The position numbers were made by a program, and so were the translations under genes. A stretch of DNA of 64,000 nt from BP-464 sp045805505. Lineage in GTDB: Bacteria; Actinomycetota; Thermoleophilia; Solirubrobacterales; Solirubrobacteraceae. How positions within the stretch are numbered: the stretch's first letter is position 1; each line of letters starts with the position of its first letter. This document shows, piece after piece, positions 8,421 to 16,256 of the stretch. The stretch is from positions 1 through 64,000 of the forward strand of contig JBJMLA010000086.1 of the NCBI GenBank assembly GCA_045805505.1, given 5' to 3'. Below the pieces are notes generated by a model, which had not been told where the DNA came from, did no database searches, and saw only the letters and a list, made by a program, of their open reading frames with translations.

Positions 8421-9332
8421 ATGGCTCGCCCCACACCCTTCGGCCGGGACACCGGCTTGCAGACCCGCATGTTGCTGACGATGTTCCTGCTCGGGCTCGT
8501 CTACGTCGTCTTCATGGGCGTCCTGTTCGCGGCCGGGGCCGGCGTCATCACCATCGTCCTGTTCGCCGGCGTGCTGTTCGCCGTCCAGCTCTTCGCCTCC
8601 GACAAGCTCGCGCTGCGCGCGATGGGCGCCCGCGAGGTCTCCCCCGCCGACGCGCCCGAGCTCCACGCGATGATCGAGCGCCTGTGCATCCAGGCCGACC
8701 TGCCCAAGCCGCGGATCGCCATCGCCGACACGCCGATGCCCAACGCGTTCGCCATGGGGCGCTCGAAGAAGAGCGCCACCGTCTGCGCGACGACGGGGAT
8801 CATGAACCTGCTCTCGCCGTCCGAGCTCGAGGGCGTCATGGCCCACGAGCTGACCCACATCGCCAACCGCGACATGGTGATTATGACCGTGGCGAGCTTC
8901 TTCGCCTCGGTCGCGTCGATGATCACCCAGTTCGGGTTCTTCTTCGGCGGCGGCCAGTCGGACTCCGACGACGACGGCCCCGGCTTCCTCGTCGTGGTGC
9001 TCGTCTCGATGGTCGTCTACGTCATCAGCTTCCTGCTCATGCAGGCGCTGTCGCGCTACCGCGAGTTCGCGGCCGACCGCGGCGCCGCGGTCATCACCGG
9101 CCGCCCGAGCGGCCTCGCGTCGGCGCTGATGAAGATCAGCGGCGTCAACGAGCGCATCCCCGCGCAGGACCTGCGGGTCGCCTCGGAGATGCAGGCCTTC
9201 TTCATCTCGCCGGTCGGCAAGAGCGTCGCCGGCCTGTTCGCCACGCACCCGCCGCTGGAGAAGCGCGTCGCCGCACTGCAGCGCCTCGAGTCCCAGCTGC
9301 AGGGCCAGCGCACCGCCGCGATCGCCGCCTAG
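8421..9332 (+). CDS. htpX: HtpX-family membrane zinc protease
   Basis: 303 aa. Two N-terminal membrane segments (~16-60), the zinc motif HELTH at 142-146, two further membrane segments (~152-175 and 186-210) and the third ligand region REFAADRG at 214-221. HtpX degrades misfolded membrane proteins. ATG 8421 is chosen because the sequence from there (ARPTPFGRDTGLQTRM) starts like family members. It is followed after 3 bp by pspAB, which makes it part of a phage-shock-type membrane-stress unit. A lower-GC stretch (8341-8410) in front may hold the promoter. Confidence 0.93.
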   Translation: MARPTPFGRDTGLQTRMLLTMFLLGLVYVVFMGVLFAAGAGVITIVLFAGVLFAVQLFASDKLALRAMGAREVSPADAPELHAMIERLCIQADLPKPRIAIADTPMPNAFAMGRSKKSATVCATTGIMNLLSPSELEGVMAHELTHIANRDMVIMTVASFFASVASMITQFGFFFGGGQSDSDDDGPGFLVVVLVSMVVYVISFLLMQALSRYREFAADRGAAVITGRPSGLASALMKISGVNERIPAQDLRVASEMQAFFISPVGKSVAGLFATHPPLEKRVAALQRLESQLQGQRTAAIAA

Positions 9333-9335
9333 CGC

Positions 9336-9911
9336 GTGGGCTTCCTCGACGCGTTCCTGGGCAAGCGCAAGGTCGCGCCACCGGCGGCGGCCGACCGGCT
9401 GTTCGCGCTGACGACCGCCTACGTCGACCTGGAGATGACCCAGGGCATCAAGACCAAGGGCGCGGCCGGGATCGTCTTCCAGCAGCTGGCCACCGCGGAC
9501 TTCGCCCAGATCGTCACGGAGACCGAGGAGCTCGTCCAGGGCACCGGCGCCGAGACCGGCACGACGATCACCACCGAGGACGACAAGTACGGCTACAAGT
9601 GGGTCGTCGTGCGCGACGAGGACGTCGACGACCTCGTGGTCGCCGTCAACACCGTCGCCGACAACCTGTCGATCGGCGGCTATGCGGATCGGATCCTCGC
9701 CGCGGTCTTCGCGTTCGCCGACATGCAGGGCCGGCCCGTCTACCTGATCTACAACTACAAGCGCGGCAACTGGTACCCCTTCGCGCCGGCGGGCGGCGAG
9801 CAGCAGCGGGCCGGCGAGCGCGAGTTCCAGCTCAAGGCCCAGGTCGGCGCCGGCCTGCCGTTCGAGGAGGATCTGGCCCGCTGGTTCCCCCTGTGGGGCA
9901 TCCCGATCTAG
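9336..9911 (+). CDS. pspAB: PspA-associated protein PspAB
   Basis: 191 aa, GTG start 3 bp after the htpX stop. The N-terminus GFLDAFLGKRK and the ITTEDDKYGYKWVVV and FAFADMQGRPVYLIYNYKRG stretches match the PspAB family as I know it, which is typically next to htpX or pspA in actinobacteria and archaea. No signal peptide or membrane segment. Its molecular role is not established. Linkage to htpX here, with pspA-pspAA 3.6 kb away, supports a role in envelope stress. Confidence 0.8.
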   Translation: MGFLDAFLGKRKVAPPAAADRLFALTTAYVDLEMTQGIKTKGAAGIVFQQLATADFAQIVTETEELVQGTGAETGTTITTEDDKYGYKWVVVRDEDVDDLVVAVNTVADNLSIGGYADRILAAVFAFADMQGRPVYLIYNYKRGNWYPFAPAGGEQQRAGEREFQLKAQVGAGLPFEEDLARWFPLWGIPI

Positions 9912-9951
9912 CCCCGGTTGCGCAACCCGTTGGTCGGGTATCGCGCACGAC

Positions 9952-10371
9952 GTGAGCGCAACCCAGGAGCAGATCCGGTTCGGCGGCACGACGGCCCGCG
10001 AGCCGGCCACCATCGGCGATCTCGACGTGCTCGAGGGCTCGCCGATCTCCCGGTACTCCGACCTGATCGGCTCGCCGCAGGACCGCGTCCTGGTCAACGT
10101 CTGGGACTGCACCGCCGGTCGCATGCAGTTCGACTACTGGGCCGACGAGACCGTTCACATCCTCGAGGGCGAGGCGACGGTCGTCGACGAGCACGGCCGG
10201 GTCTTCGAGCTGCGAGCGGGCGACGTCGCGCACTTCGTCAAGGGCAGCCGGCTGACGTGGACGGTGCCCAGCTACGTCCGCAAGCTGGCGATCTACAGCA
10301 TCGAACCCGCCTGGCGCCGGCGCCTGGAACGGCCGGCTCGTGTGCTGCGGCGGATCGCCCGCCTGGGCTGA
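9952..10371 (+). CDS. Cupin-domain protein (DUF861-like)
   Basis: 139 aa, GTG start 40 bp after pspAB. A single small beta-barrel: VLVNVWDCTAGRMQFDYWADETVHILEGEATVVDEHG then LRAGDVAHFVKGSRLTWTV. This is the shape of the ureidoglycine-aminohydrolase-type cupin family (DUF861). The first motif keeps E and H in the ETVHILEG stretch but the usual metal ligands are not fully kept. A basic C-terminal tail (WRRRLERPARVLRRIAR) is unusual. Could be read through from htpX-pspAB. Function unknown. Confidence 0.75.
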   Translation: MSATQEQIRFGGTTAREPATIGDLDVLEGSPISRYSDLIGSPQDRVLVNVWDCTAGRMQFDYWADETVHILEGEATVVDEHGRVFELRAGDVAHFVKGSRLTWTVPSYVRKLAIYSIEPAWRRRLERPARVLRRIARLG

Positions 10372-10390
10372 TCCGCCGCCGAGCTCCCTT

Positions 10391-12031
10391 CTAGAGCCCC
10401 GCCAGATCGGTCCAGCGGGTGGTGCTCGCCGCCGCGTAGGTGACGGTCCCGGTGGCCAGGTCGACCTCCCCCAGTACGTACTTGTTGTCGGCGAAGCGCA
10501 GCCCGTCGAAGCGCAGCTTGCCCGCCGCCGCGTCGTAGGTGAGGTGGTAGGCGTCGAGCTCGGCGTCGGGGCCGATGAGGACCGTCTCGGCGTCGGTGGC
10601 CGTGTCGTGCAGCACGAGGACGCGGTGCTCGTCGGCGTCGACGCCCGCCATGGCGATCGTCGTGCCGGCCAGCTCGGCCACGGAGATGCGTCGCACCGCC
10701 GAGTCCGGCACGCGGACCTCCGGGAAGTACTGGACCAGGCGCCCGCCGTCGGCGGCGCCGGCGATCGCGAACACCCGGCCGTCGGCCGTGCTCACCGACT
10801 CCGAGATCCGCCCGCCGGCGTACCGGCAGAACGCCTCGCGAGCGCCCGCGTCCGCGTCGGCGCACAACCCCGCGGCGCTGTCGCGGTCGATCCACCACTG
10901 CGGATCGATCGTGTCGTCGGCGGTCAGCAGCCTGCGCACCCCGACCTGCTCGCCGGCGTCGATCCCGGCGTACGCGTTGCCGTCGGGGAACAGCCGCAGG
11001 AAGCTGGCCGAGACCGACCAGATGCTGTGAACCCGGCCCGACGGCTCGATGCGCCGCAGCCACCGGGCTCCGGTCGAGACCGTCGCGCCGGTGACCAGCA
11101 CGTCGCCGTCGCCGAGCACCAGGAAGTCGTCGATCAGCACGTTGCCGTCGCTGATGTAGTCGGTGGTGACGCCCGCGATCGAACGCCGCAGCGAGGTGCC
11201 GTGGGTCCGGGTGTAGCCCATGTAGTAGACCGCGCCGGTCGCGTCGAACTGGATGGAGTCGTTGGCGCCGCGGTAGGTCGTCGTCCGGATCGAGGACAGC
11301 TCGTCGTCGACGCAGGTCGGCTCGCGGCTGGCGGGATCGAGCTCGGCCAGCAGGCAGTACCGGACGGGCGTGTACTCGGGCTCGGGCACGCACGGCTCGT
11401 CGTCGGCGTCCTCCTCGTCGGCGCCCTCGTCGTCGACCGCCCGGCTGTCGGCGTCCTCGTCCTCGTCGATGTCGTCGCCGTAGTCCTGGTCGTCGTCCTC
11501 ACAGCCGGATTCCGTACCGGGGATCGGCTCGCCGCCCCCGATCGCCGTCGGGTAGGTGAACAGGGCGTAGAGGCGGCCCGACGGCGCGGTGTAGATCCGG
11601 CTGAGGTTGGCGGTGCCCGACGTCACGGCGTCGCGCAGGCGCCCGCGGGGGCCGATCACGTCGAGGTTCGAGAGGTTGCCGGCCCGCGGATGGGCGCGCC
11701 CGTGGAGGGCCACGCCGGCGCCGCGGCGCAGGTCGAAGCGCAGCGGGCCGCACGCCCGCCCCTCGGCCGCGGCCCGGCGGCGGAACGCCCGCGCCGTCGC
11801 GCGGTGCCCGGCACGGCGCGCGTTGGCCGCCCGCTGCGCGTGGCTGACGAACCAGAACGAGAGCCGCCGGGTGCCGGCCTGCCAGTGGCCGTCGACGCGG
11901 CCGCAGACGATCGTGCTCCCCACCCGCTTGAAGTCCGCGTGGGACAGGTGGACCGCGCCGCGCGGCAGCGCCTGCGCGGTGCACGGCAGCAGGACGAACG
12001 CGAGCAGGGCAAGACGACACGCGTGGCGCAC
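10391..12031 (-). CDS. Secreted protein of unknown function with Asp/Glu-rich insert
   Basis: 546 aa. Signal peptide at 1-22 (ACRLALLAFVLLPCTAQA). Family not recognised. After a basic N-terminal part (~30-150) comes a run of mostly Asp/Glu at ~178-212, bracketed by cysteines. The remaining ~330 residues show repeated short beta motifs of the kind 'F-x-D-G-N-A-Y-x-G', 'D-G-R-V-F-A-I-A-G' and 'T-G-A-V-Y-Y-M-G', which suggests a beta-propeller. The acidic run could bind calcium or other cations. Oriented toward the cupin gene with no clear operon partner. Confidence 0.65.
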   Translation of the reverse strand: MRHACRLALLAFVLLPCTAQALPRGAVHLSHADFKRVGSTIVCGRVDGHWQAGTRRLSFWFVSHAQRAANARRAGHRATARAFRRRAAAEGRACGPLRFDLRRGAGVALHGRAHPRAGNLSNLDVIGPRGRLRDAVTSGTANLSRIYTAPSGRLYALFTYPTAIGGGEPIPGTESGCEDDDQDYGDDIDEDEDADSRAVDDEGADEEDADDEPCVPEPEYTPVRYCLLAELDPASREPTCVDDELSSIRTTTYRGANDSIQFDATGAVYYMGYTRTHGTSLRRSIAGVTTDYISDGNVLIDDFLVLGDGDVLVTGATVSTGARWLRRIEPSGRVHSIWSVSASFLRLFPDGNAYAGIDAGEQVGVRRLLTADDTIDPQWWIDRDSAAGLCADADAGAREAFCRYAGGRISESVSTADGRVFAIAGAADGGRLVQYFPEVRVPDSAVRRISVAELAGTTIAMAGVDADEHRVLVLHDTATDAETVLIGPDAELDAYHLTYDAAAGKLRFDGLRFADNKYVLGEVDLATGTVTYAAASTTRWTDLAGL

Positions 12032-12133
12032 GAGCAGGCTCCTTCTGGAAGAGGTGACGGACCGGCGCGGCGCCCCCTCGGCGCCGCTGCACCCCCAAGA
12101 CGGGCCGAGCCCGCGAAGGTTGCGCGGTATCGC

Positions 12134-12682
12134 TCAGGAAGGGCTGAGCCGCCGCTGGCGGTACTCGCGCACCTTGTGCCGGTTCCCGCAGACCTTCATG
12201 TCGCACCAGGTCGCGCTGCGGTTGCGCGACTGGTCGTAGAACGCCCACTGGCAGTCGTCGGCCGGGCAGATCTTCAGCCGCGTCCAGCGGCCCTCGCTGT
12301 CGGCCTCGTGCGCGATGGTCAGCAGGCGTCCGAGCGCGCCGTCGAGCCCGTCGGCGGCCGGCTCCAGGCGCGAGACCCCGTCGTCGTCGAAGAGCACCTG
12401 CAGCTTCGCGCGCTGTGACGCGTCGGCGAGCACCTCCTGGCCGATCTCCTGGTCGGGATGGCCGTGGTGGGCGCGCAGGGTGGCGCGCAGCGCCTCGCGG
12501 ACCGCCAGCGCGCGCTCGTGCTCGGCGCGGGTGACCTTCGCGCCCGCGTCGAGGAGCTCCTGACCGGCCAGCCAGTCGCGCAGCGCGTCCGGCGAGGCGA
12601 TGGCGTCCGTCTCGTCCTCGGCGTCCCAGGTGTTGACGAAGCCGCGGACCCGCTCGAGTGCTCCGGGTGCTGGATTCGACAT
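12134..12682 (-). CDS. CGNR zinc-finger (ABATE-domain) transcriptional regulator
   Basis: 182 aa. The N-terminal ~130 residues are the helical ABATE (putative stress/ligand-sensing) domain; the C-terminal ~45 residues are the CGNR zinc finger, with CPADDC ... WCDMKVCGNRHKVREYRQRR visible. CGNR proteins are thought to be DNA-binding regulators. It is divergent from the two-gene unit at 12777-13537 across ~94 bp that contains two 13-bp direct repeats, so local autoregulation is likely. Confidence 0.9.
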   Translation of the reverse strand: MSNPAPGALERVRGFVNTWDAEDETDAIASPDALRDWLAGQELLDAGAKVTRAEHERALAVREALRATLRAHHGHPDQEIGQEVLADASQRAKLQVLFDDDGVSRLEPAADGLDGALGRLLTIAHEADSEGRWTRLKICPADDCQWAFYDQSRNRSATWCDMKVCGNRHKVREYRQRRLSPS

Positions 12683-12705
12683 CGTGTAAGAACACCACCT
12701 ATTCC

Positions 12706-12747
12706 GTTTGACAGGTTAGCTCACCGTCTATACTGTTTGACAGGTTA
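12706..12747. promoter_or_regulatory. Promoter with two GTTTGACAGGTTA direct repeats (likely CGNR operator)
   Basis: The 13-bp sequence GTTTGACAGGTTA occurs at 12706-12718 and again at 12735-12747. The first copy supplies a perfect -35 (TTGACA, 12708-12713). TATACT at 12729-12734 serves as -10 for the rightward gene, with a short 15-bp spacer. The second repeat then covers the expected transcription start. A regulator bound at the repeats would block RNA polymerase. The divergent CGNR gene is the obvious candidate; this is inferred from position only. Confidence 0.6.
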
Positions 12748-12776
12748 CAACGACCGGATCGGAAGGACAAGGACCC

Positions 12777-13115
12777 ATGATCACTCCCTCGCACCTCCCC
12801 CACGTCAACCGGCGCGTCACCCCGCCCCGCCAGGCGGCGGCGCTCGCGCCGCTTCCGCGCCGGCACATCGATCCCGCGGCCGACATCGCCATCCGCATGG
12901 CCGGCGCCAACGACGCCCCGGCCCTCGGCGAGCTCGAGCAGCTCGACGGGCGCTCGCTGCCGATCGGCCGGCGTCTGCTGGCCGAGCTCGGCGGCGTACC
13001 GGTCGCGGCGATCGCCGTCGCCGACGACACCGTCGTCGCCGATCCGTTCGCCCGCACCGGCGCGGTCGTCGACCTGCTGCGCGTCCGTGCCCGCCAGCTG
13101 CGGTTGAGCGCATGA
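12777..13115 (+). CDS. Small protein with partial GNAT-like fold
   Basis: 112 aa. From residue ~40 it reads IRMAGANDAPALGELEQLD...LLAELGGVPVAAIAVADDTVVADPF. This is like the first strand/helix and central strands of a GNAT acetyltransferase, but the acetyl-CoA loop (Q/RxxGxG/A) is missing and the protein ends in a basic helix (VDLLRVRARQLRLSA). It is therefore probably not an acetyltransferase in the usual sense. Its stop overlaps the next start (ATGA). Confidence 0.6.
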   Translation: MITPSHLPHVNRRVTPPRQAAALAPLPRRHIDPAADIAIRMAGANDAPALGELEQLDGRSLPIGRRLLAELGGVPVAAIAVADDTVVADPFARTGAVVDLLRVRARQLRLSA

Positions 13116-13537
13116 ACCCGCACGTGGCCGTCGGCCGCCTCGGCGAGCTGCCGCAGATCCGCGGCGGCGCGCCCGACGAGCCGGCCGCCTGGACGCCGCT
13201 GCGCTACCTGCTGGGCGTCAAGGCCTTCGGCGTCAACGCCTGGCACGGCGACGCCGGCCAGCTCGTCATCGAGGAGCACGACGAGCTGCCGTCAGGCGGC
13301 GAGCAGGCCCACGAGGAGCTCTACCTGGTGATCGGCGGGCACGCGCGGTTCGTCGTCGACGGTGACGACCTCGACGCCCCTCAGGGCACCGTCGTCGTCG
13401 TGCCGCCGAACCTCACGCGGGCGGCTCATGCCGAGGCGAACGGGACGACGATCCTCACGATCGGCGCCCCGCGCGGCGAGGCCTTCTCGCCCAGCCCCTG
13501 GGAGGAGCGGGCGATCGCGAAGGCCGGGCTGTCCTAG
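13112..13537 (+). CDS. Cupin-domain protein
   Basis: 141 aa, ATG overlapping the previous stop. Cupin motif 1 is visible as QAHEELYLVIGGHARFVVDGD and motif 2 as APQGTVVVVPPNLTRAAHAEANGTTILTIG. The histidine and glutamates of motif 1 (HEE) are kept and there is a histidine in motif 2, so a metal could be held. Single-domain cytoplasmic cupins of this sort can be sensors or small dioxygenases/isomerases. Translational coupling to the GNAT-like protein and the CGNR-controlled promoter suggest a shared detoxification or sensing role; substrate unknown. The stop overlaps the pspAA stop on the other strand. Confidence 0.75.
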   Translation: MNPHVAVGRLGELPQIRGGAPDEPAAWTPLRYLLGVKAFGVNAWHGDAGQLVIEEHDELPSGGEQAHEELYLVIGGHARFVVDGDDLDAPQGTVVVVPPNLTRAAHAEANGTTILTIGAPRGEAFSPSPWEERAIAKAGLS

Positions 13538-13812
13538 TCCGGGATCAGGCCCTCGCCGGTGAACTGCTCGCCGGCTTCCTCGAACGTCAGGTCCGGCGGC
13601 GGCAGGATCAGCGCGGACTCGTGCAGATCGTCGTCGCCGAGGACCGTCCCGTGCTCGCGCACGAGCGCGAGCATCTGGTCATAGGTCGCGTGGAACGCAG
13701 CCTCGTCGCCGGACTCGACCGCCTCGACGCACTTGTTGTCGAGCGCGTTGAGCTCGTCGACGGAGGACTCCTCGACCTCGAACTGGCCCTCGGTGGAGAT
13801 CCGGACGATCAC
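13534..13812 (-). CDS. pspAA: PspA-associated protein PspAA
   Basis: 92 aa, GTG start overlapping the pspA stop (GTGA). It begins IVRISTEGQFEVEESSVDELNALDNK and is strongly acidic. This N-terminal 'I-x-R-I-x-x-E-G-Q-Y/F' start and small size are typical of PspAA, which sits directly after pspA in actinobacteria and other phyla. No membrane segment. Presumed to modulate PspA assembly at the membrane; the mechanism is not established. Confidence 0.82.
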   Translation of the reverse strand: MIVRISTEGQFEVEESSVDELNALDNKCVEAVESGDEAAFHATYDQMLALVREHGTVLGDDDLHESALILPPPDLTFEEAGEQFTGEGLIPD

Positions 13813-14558
13813 GCCTTCCCCTCCTCGATCTGGGGCGCCTCGGGCGTCCCGGTGCCGAGCTCGGCGCGCATCTTGGCCAGCTCGTCGTCGACCTGCGTGC
13901 CGGTGGTCAGCTCGCGCAGCTGACGATCGATGTCGTCGCCGCCCTCGCCGAGCTGGGTGAGGTCCTCGAACGTGCCGGCGGCCTCCAGCTCGGAGACCGC
14001 GTCGGCGCGGGCCTTCATGTTCTCGGTCTTGTCGACCGCGCGCTGCATGGCCAGGCCGACGTCGGCCATCTCCTCGCCCACGCCGGTCGCGGCCTCGGAG
14101 ATCCGCACCTGGGCCTCCGCGGCGGAGTACTGCGCCTTGATGACCTCCTTCTTGGTGCGGAAGGCCTCGATCTTGGCGCGCAGCTTCTTCTCGGACTCGG
14201 TCAGGCGCTCCTGCTGGGCCTCGAGCTCGGTGACCTGCGTGTCGAGCCCCTGGAGCTCGGCCTGCAGGCCCTGCTTGCGCTCGAGCGCGGTGCGGGCGAG
14301 ATCCTCCTGCCCCGCGGCCAGCGCCTGGCGGGCCTGGGTGTCGAGCTTGACGACCGACTGCTCGAGCTTGTCGCTCTGCATCTGCAGCCGCTTCTTCGCC
14401 GTGACGACGTCGGCGATGCCCTTCTTGACGTTCTGCAGCGACTCGAGCTGCTTCTGGTAGCTGTAGTCGAGCGTCTCCGCCGGGTCCTCGGCCCGGTCGA
14501 GCATCTTCGAAACCTTGGACTTGATGACGGTGGAAAAGCGGCCGCCGATACCCGGCAT
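13809..14558 (-). CDS. pspA: PspA/IM30 (ESCRT-III-like) membrane-protection protein
   Basis: 249 aa. The N-terminus forms an amphipathic helix (GIGGRFSTVIKSKVSKMLDRAEDP), followed by an uninterrupted coiled coil to about residue 215 (many KKL/AQ heptads) and an acidic tail. This is the PspA/Vipp1/IM30 fold, which polymerises on damaged membranes. ATG 14558 is supported by a strong AGGAGG four bases upstream; a longer reading would add 26 unrelated residues. Forms an operon with pspAA. HtpX and PspAB, encoded at 8421-9911, complete the set. Confidence 0.93.
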   Translation of the reverse strand: MPGIGGRFSTVIKSKVSKMLDRAEDPAETLDYSYQKQLESLQNVKKGIADVVTAKKRLQMQSDKLEQSVVKLDTQARQALAAGQEDLARTALERKQGLQAELQGLDTQVTELEAQQERLTESEKKLRAKIEAFRTKKEVIKAQYSAAEAQVRISEAATGVGEEMADVGLAMQRAVDKTENMKARADAVSELEAAGTFEDLTQLGEGGDDIDRQLRELTTGTQVDDELAKMRAELGTGTPEAPQIEEGKA

Positions 14559-14637
14559 GTGGCCTCCTGAAAGCGTTGGGACGGACGTGGGTGCAAGCCT
14601 ACAGAGCCATGAGTGCCCGCCCCGCACGGATTTCACG

Positions 14638-15180
14638 ATGACCCGCTGCTGGTGGTGCGGAGACGACCCGCTCTACGTCGCCTATCACGACGAGGTCTGG
14701 GGCCGGCCGATGCACGGCGAGCGCGCGCTGTTCGAGATGCTCACGCTCGAGTCGTTTCAGTCCGGCCTGTCCTGGATCACCATCCTGCGCAAGCAGGAGC
14801 ACTTCCGCCGCGCGTTCGGCGACTGGGACATCGAGGCGATCGCCGCCTACGGCGACGGCGACTTCGAGCGGCTGATGGCCGACGCCGGGATCGTGCGCAA
14901 CCGGGCCAAGATCGAGGCGACCATGGCCAACGCGCGGGCGACCGTGGCGCTGCACGAGGCGGGCGAGACGCTCGACCAGCTGCTGTGGAGCTTCGCGCCG
15001 GCGCCCGGGGACGCGCCGCGCGCACGCGACGAGATGGTCTCGTTCAGCGCGGAGTCCAAGGCGATGGCCGCCGAGCTCAAGCGGCGCGGCTTTCGCTTCG
15101 TCGGGCCGACGACCGCGTACTCGCTGATGCAGGCCGCCGGCCTGGTCAACGACCACGTGGCCGGCTGCGACTTCCGCTAG
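14638..15180 (+). CDS. tag: DNA-3-methyladenine glycosylase I family protein
   Basis: 180 aa. The start RCWWCGDDPLYVAYHDEVWGRPMHGERALFEMLTLE is the TagI signature, with zinc-binding Cys4/Cys7-type residues and the aromatic YxxYHDxEWG box. It continues with ESFQSGLSWITILRKQEHFRRAF and ends with GFRFVGPTTAYSLMQAAGLVNDH, with the late histidine and cysteine of the zinc site (VNDHVAGC). The enzyme removes 3-methyladenine in base-excision repair. Divergent from pspA. Start chosen because the conserved sequence begins at the second residue. Confidence 0.93.
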   Translation: MTRCWWCGDDPLYVAYHDEVWGRPMHGERALFEMLTLESFQSGLSWITILRKQEHFRRAFGDWDIEAIAAYGDGDFERLMADAGIVRNRAKIEATMANARATVALHEAGETLDQLLWSFAPAPGDAPRARDEMVSFSAESKAMAAELKRRGFRFVGPTTAYSLMQAAGLVNDHVAGCDFR

Positions 15181-15184
15181 CGGG

Positions 15185-15865
15185 CTAGTAGCCGACGGGG
15201 TGGCGCGAGACGAACCCGCGCGTGGTGCGCGAGACCGGGCGCCAGCGCGGGCCCCTGAGGCCCGACGGGTCGCCGGCGCTGCTGGTGTCGAGCCGCAGCC
15301 CGGCGATGATGATGAACGCATGACCCTGGTTGGTCCAGATGGTCATCCAGGAGCCCTTGCCCTTGGCGCCCCAGCGCATGAAGCTGCCGGAGTCCAGCGG
15401 CGACTTCAGCAACCGTGCGCCGTGCAGGGCGTAGGAGACGGTGCCGGAGCAGTCGTAGCCCTTGGACCTGAAGGTCGGGTTGTGGCCGCCGCCGTAGACG
15501 TAGGGCCGGCCCACGATCTCGTTGGCCGCCCAGATCGCGCGCTGGACCTCGGCGGGGGCCATGGACGGCGCGGCCGCGGTGCCGTCGGGCAGCATCTTGG
15601 CGACGAACCCGTCGACGACGGGGTACTCGGCCGTCGAGGCCTGCGAGCCGCTGGTCGCGCCGAACGCGGCGCCGCCGCTGGCGTCGCCGTCGGGATCGGT
15701 GTCCGTCGCGGGCTCGCTGCTCGTGCTCGTCGCGGTCGCTTCGCCACCGGAGTTGGGGGCACCGGTGCCGCCCCCGGCCGGGTCATACGGGTCATCGGCG
15801 GCCCAGGCGGACCCTGCCATGCCCATCATCAGCATCAACGTCGCGGCAAGCGCTTTGGCCCGCAA
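15185..15865 (-). CDS. Secreted NlpC/P60-like cell-wall peptidase under c-di-AMP riboswitch
   Basis: 226 aa. Signal peptide 1-22 (KALAATLMLMMGMAGSAWA), a ~75-residue Gly/Ser/Thr-rich linker, then an NlpC/P60-type domain: PYVYGGGHNP, catalytic Cys139 in KGYDCSGTVSYAL, and His182 in NQGHAFIIIAGL. It should cleave peptidoglycan stem peptides. The start codon is TTG at 15865, the only start that keeps the basic n-region. The leader carries a ydaO-type riboswitch (15870-16012), a known way to link c-di-AMP to wall-hydrolase expression in actinobacteria. Confidence 0.85.
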   Translation of the reverse strand: MRAKALAATLMLMMGMAGSAWAADDPYDPAGGGTGAPNSGGEATATSTSSEPATDTDPDGDASGGAAFGATSGSQASTAEYPVVDGFVAKMLPDGTAAAPSMAPAEVQRAIWAANEIVGRPYVYGGGHNPTFRSKGYDCSGTVSYALHGARLLKSPLDSGSFMRWGAKGKGSWMTIWTNQGHAFIIIAGLRLDTSSAGDPSGLRGPRWRPVSRTTRGFVSRHPVGY

Positions 15866-15869
15866 AGAA

Positions 15870-16012
15870 ACTCAGCTCTCTTTCGTCGGCCTACGGGGTT
15901 AGCTGACGGGCTAGCGCTGAAAGAGCCGCGCTCTCCACCAAGCGGTGAAGTTCGCCCCAACAATTGGGTCCCCCGGTCCTCGGTGTCTCTCCGAGGATTC
16001 GGCGTTCGGGTG
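15870..16012 (-). ncRNA. ydaO/yuaA-type c-di-AMP riboswitch
   Basis: On the minus strand the leader shows the hallmark blocks of the ydaO riboswitch in order: CGCCGAATCC near the 5' end, a small hairpin (CCTCGGAGAGACACCGAGG), CGGGGGACCCAATTG, TTGGGGCGAA, a variable GC stem ending CTCTTTCAGC, then CCGTCAGCTAACCCCGTAGGC, followed by the coding sequence. This class binds cyclic di-AMP and normally turns expression off. It fills about 140 of the 391 bases between this gene and the next. In the rest (16013-16256) I see no gene or clear promoter, only a locally lower GC content. Confidence 0.92.
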
Positions 16013-16256
16013 CAACAGTACACAGTCGCAGGACGGATTGCGTCGTACTTATGCCAACTCGGGTTTGGCCCCTGCAACATCGGGCCCGAACGATCTCGCC
16101 CCGTTTTCCAGGGCATTTGGCGCGCGAAACCCCAGCGGCCAGGCGCTCGATCGGGTGCGGTGGACGTTCGGATGATGCGCGATCGCGCCAGATTCGCAAC
16201 GGTGCGCGGGACACGTGTGGCAGGGGTTTATGAGCCCGGTCGTTAGGCTCGGGGCG

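Noticed and set aside
7125..10124. 999-residue minus frame ending in the M23 peptidase
   Set aside because: First ~600 residues are antisense to htpX and pspAB; signal peptide and domain start at ATG 8327.
12706..12747. Two direct repeats as the start of a CRISPR array or att site
   Set aside because: Only two short copies, spacing 29 bp with promoter elements inside; no cas genes or integrase.
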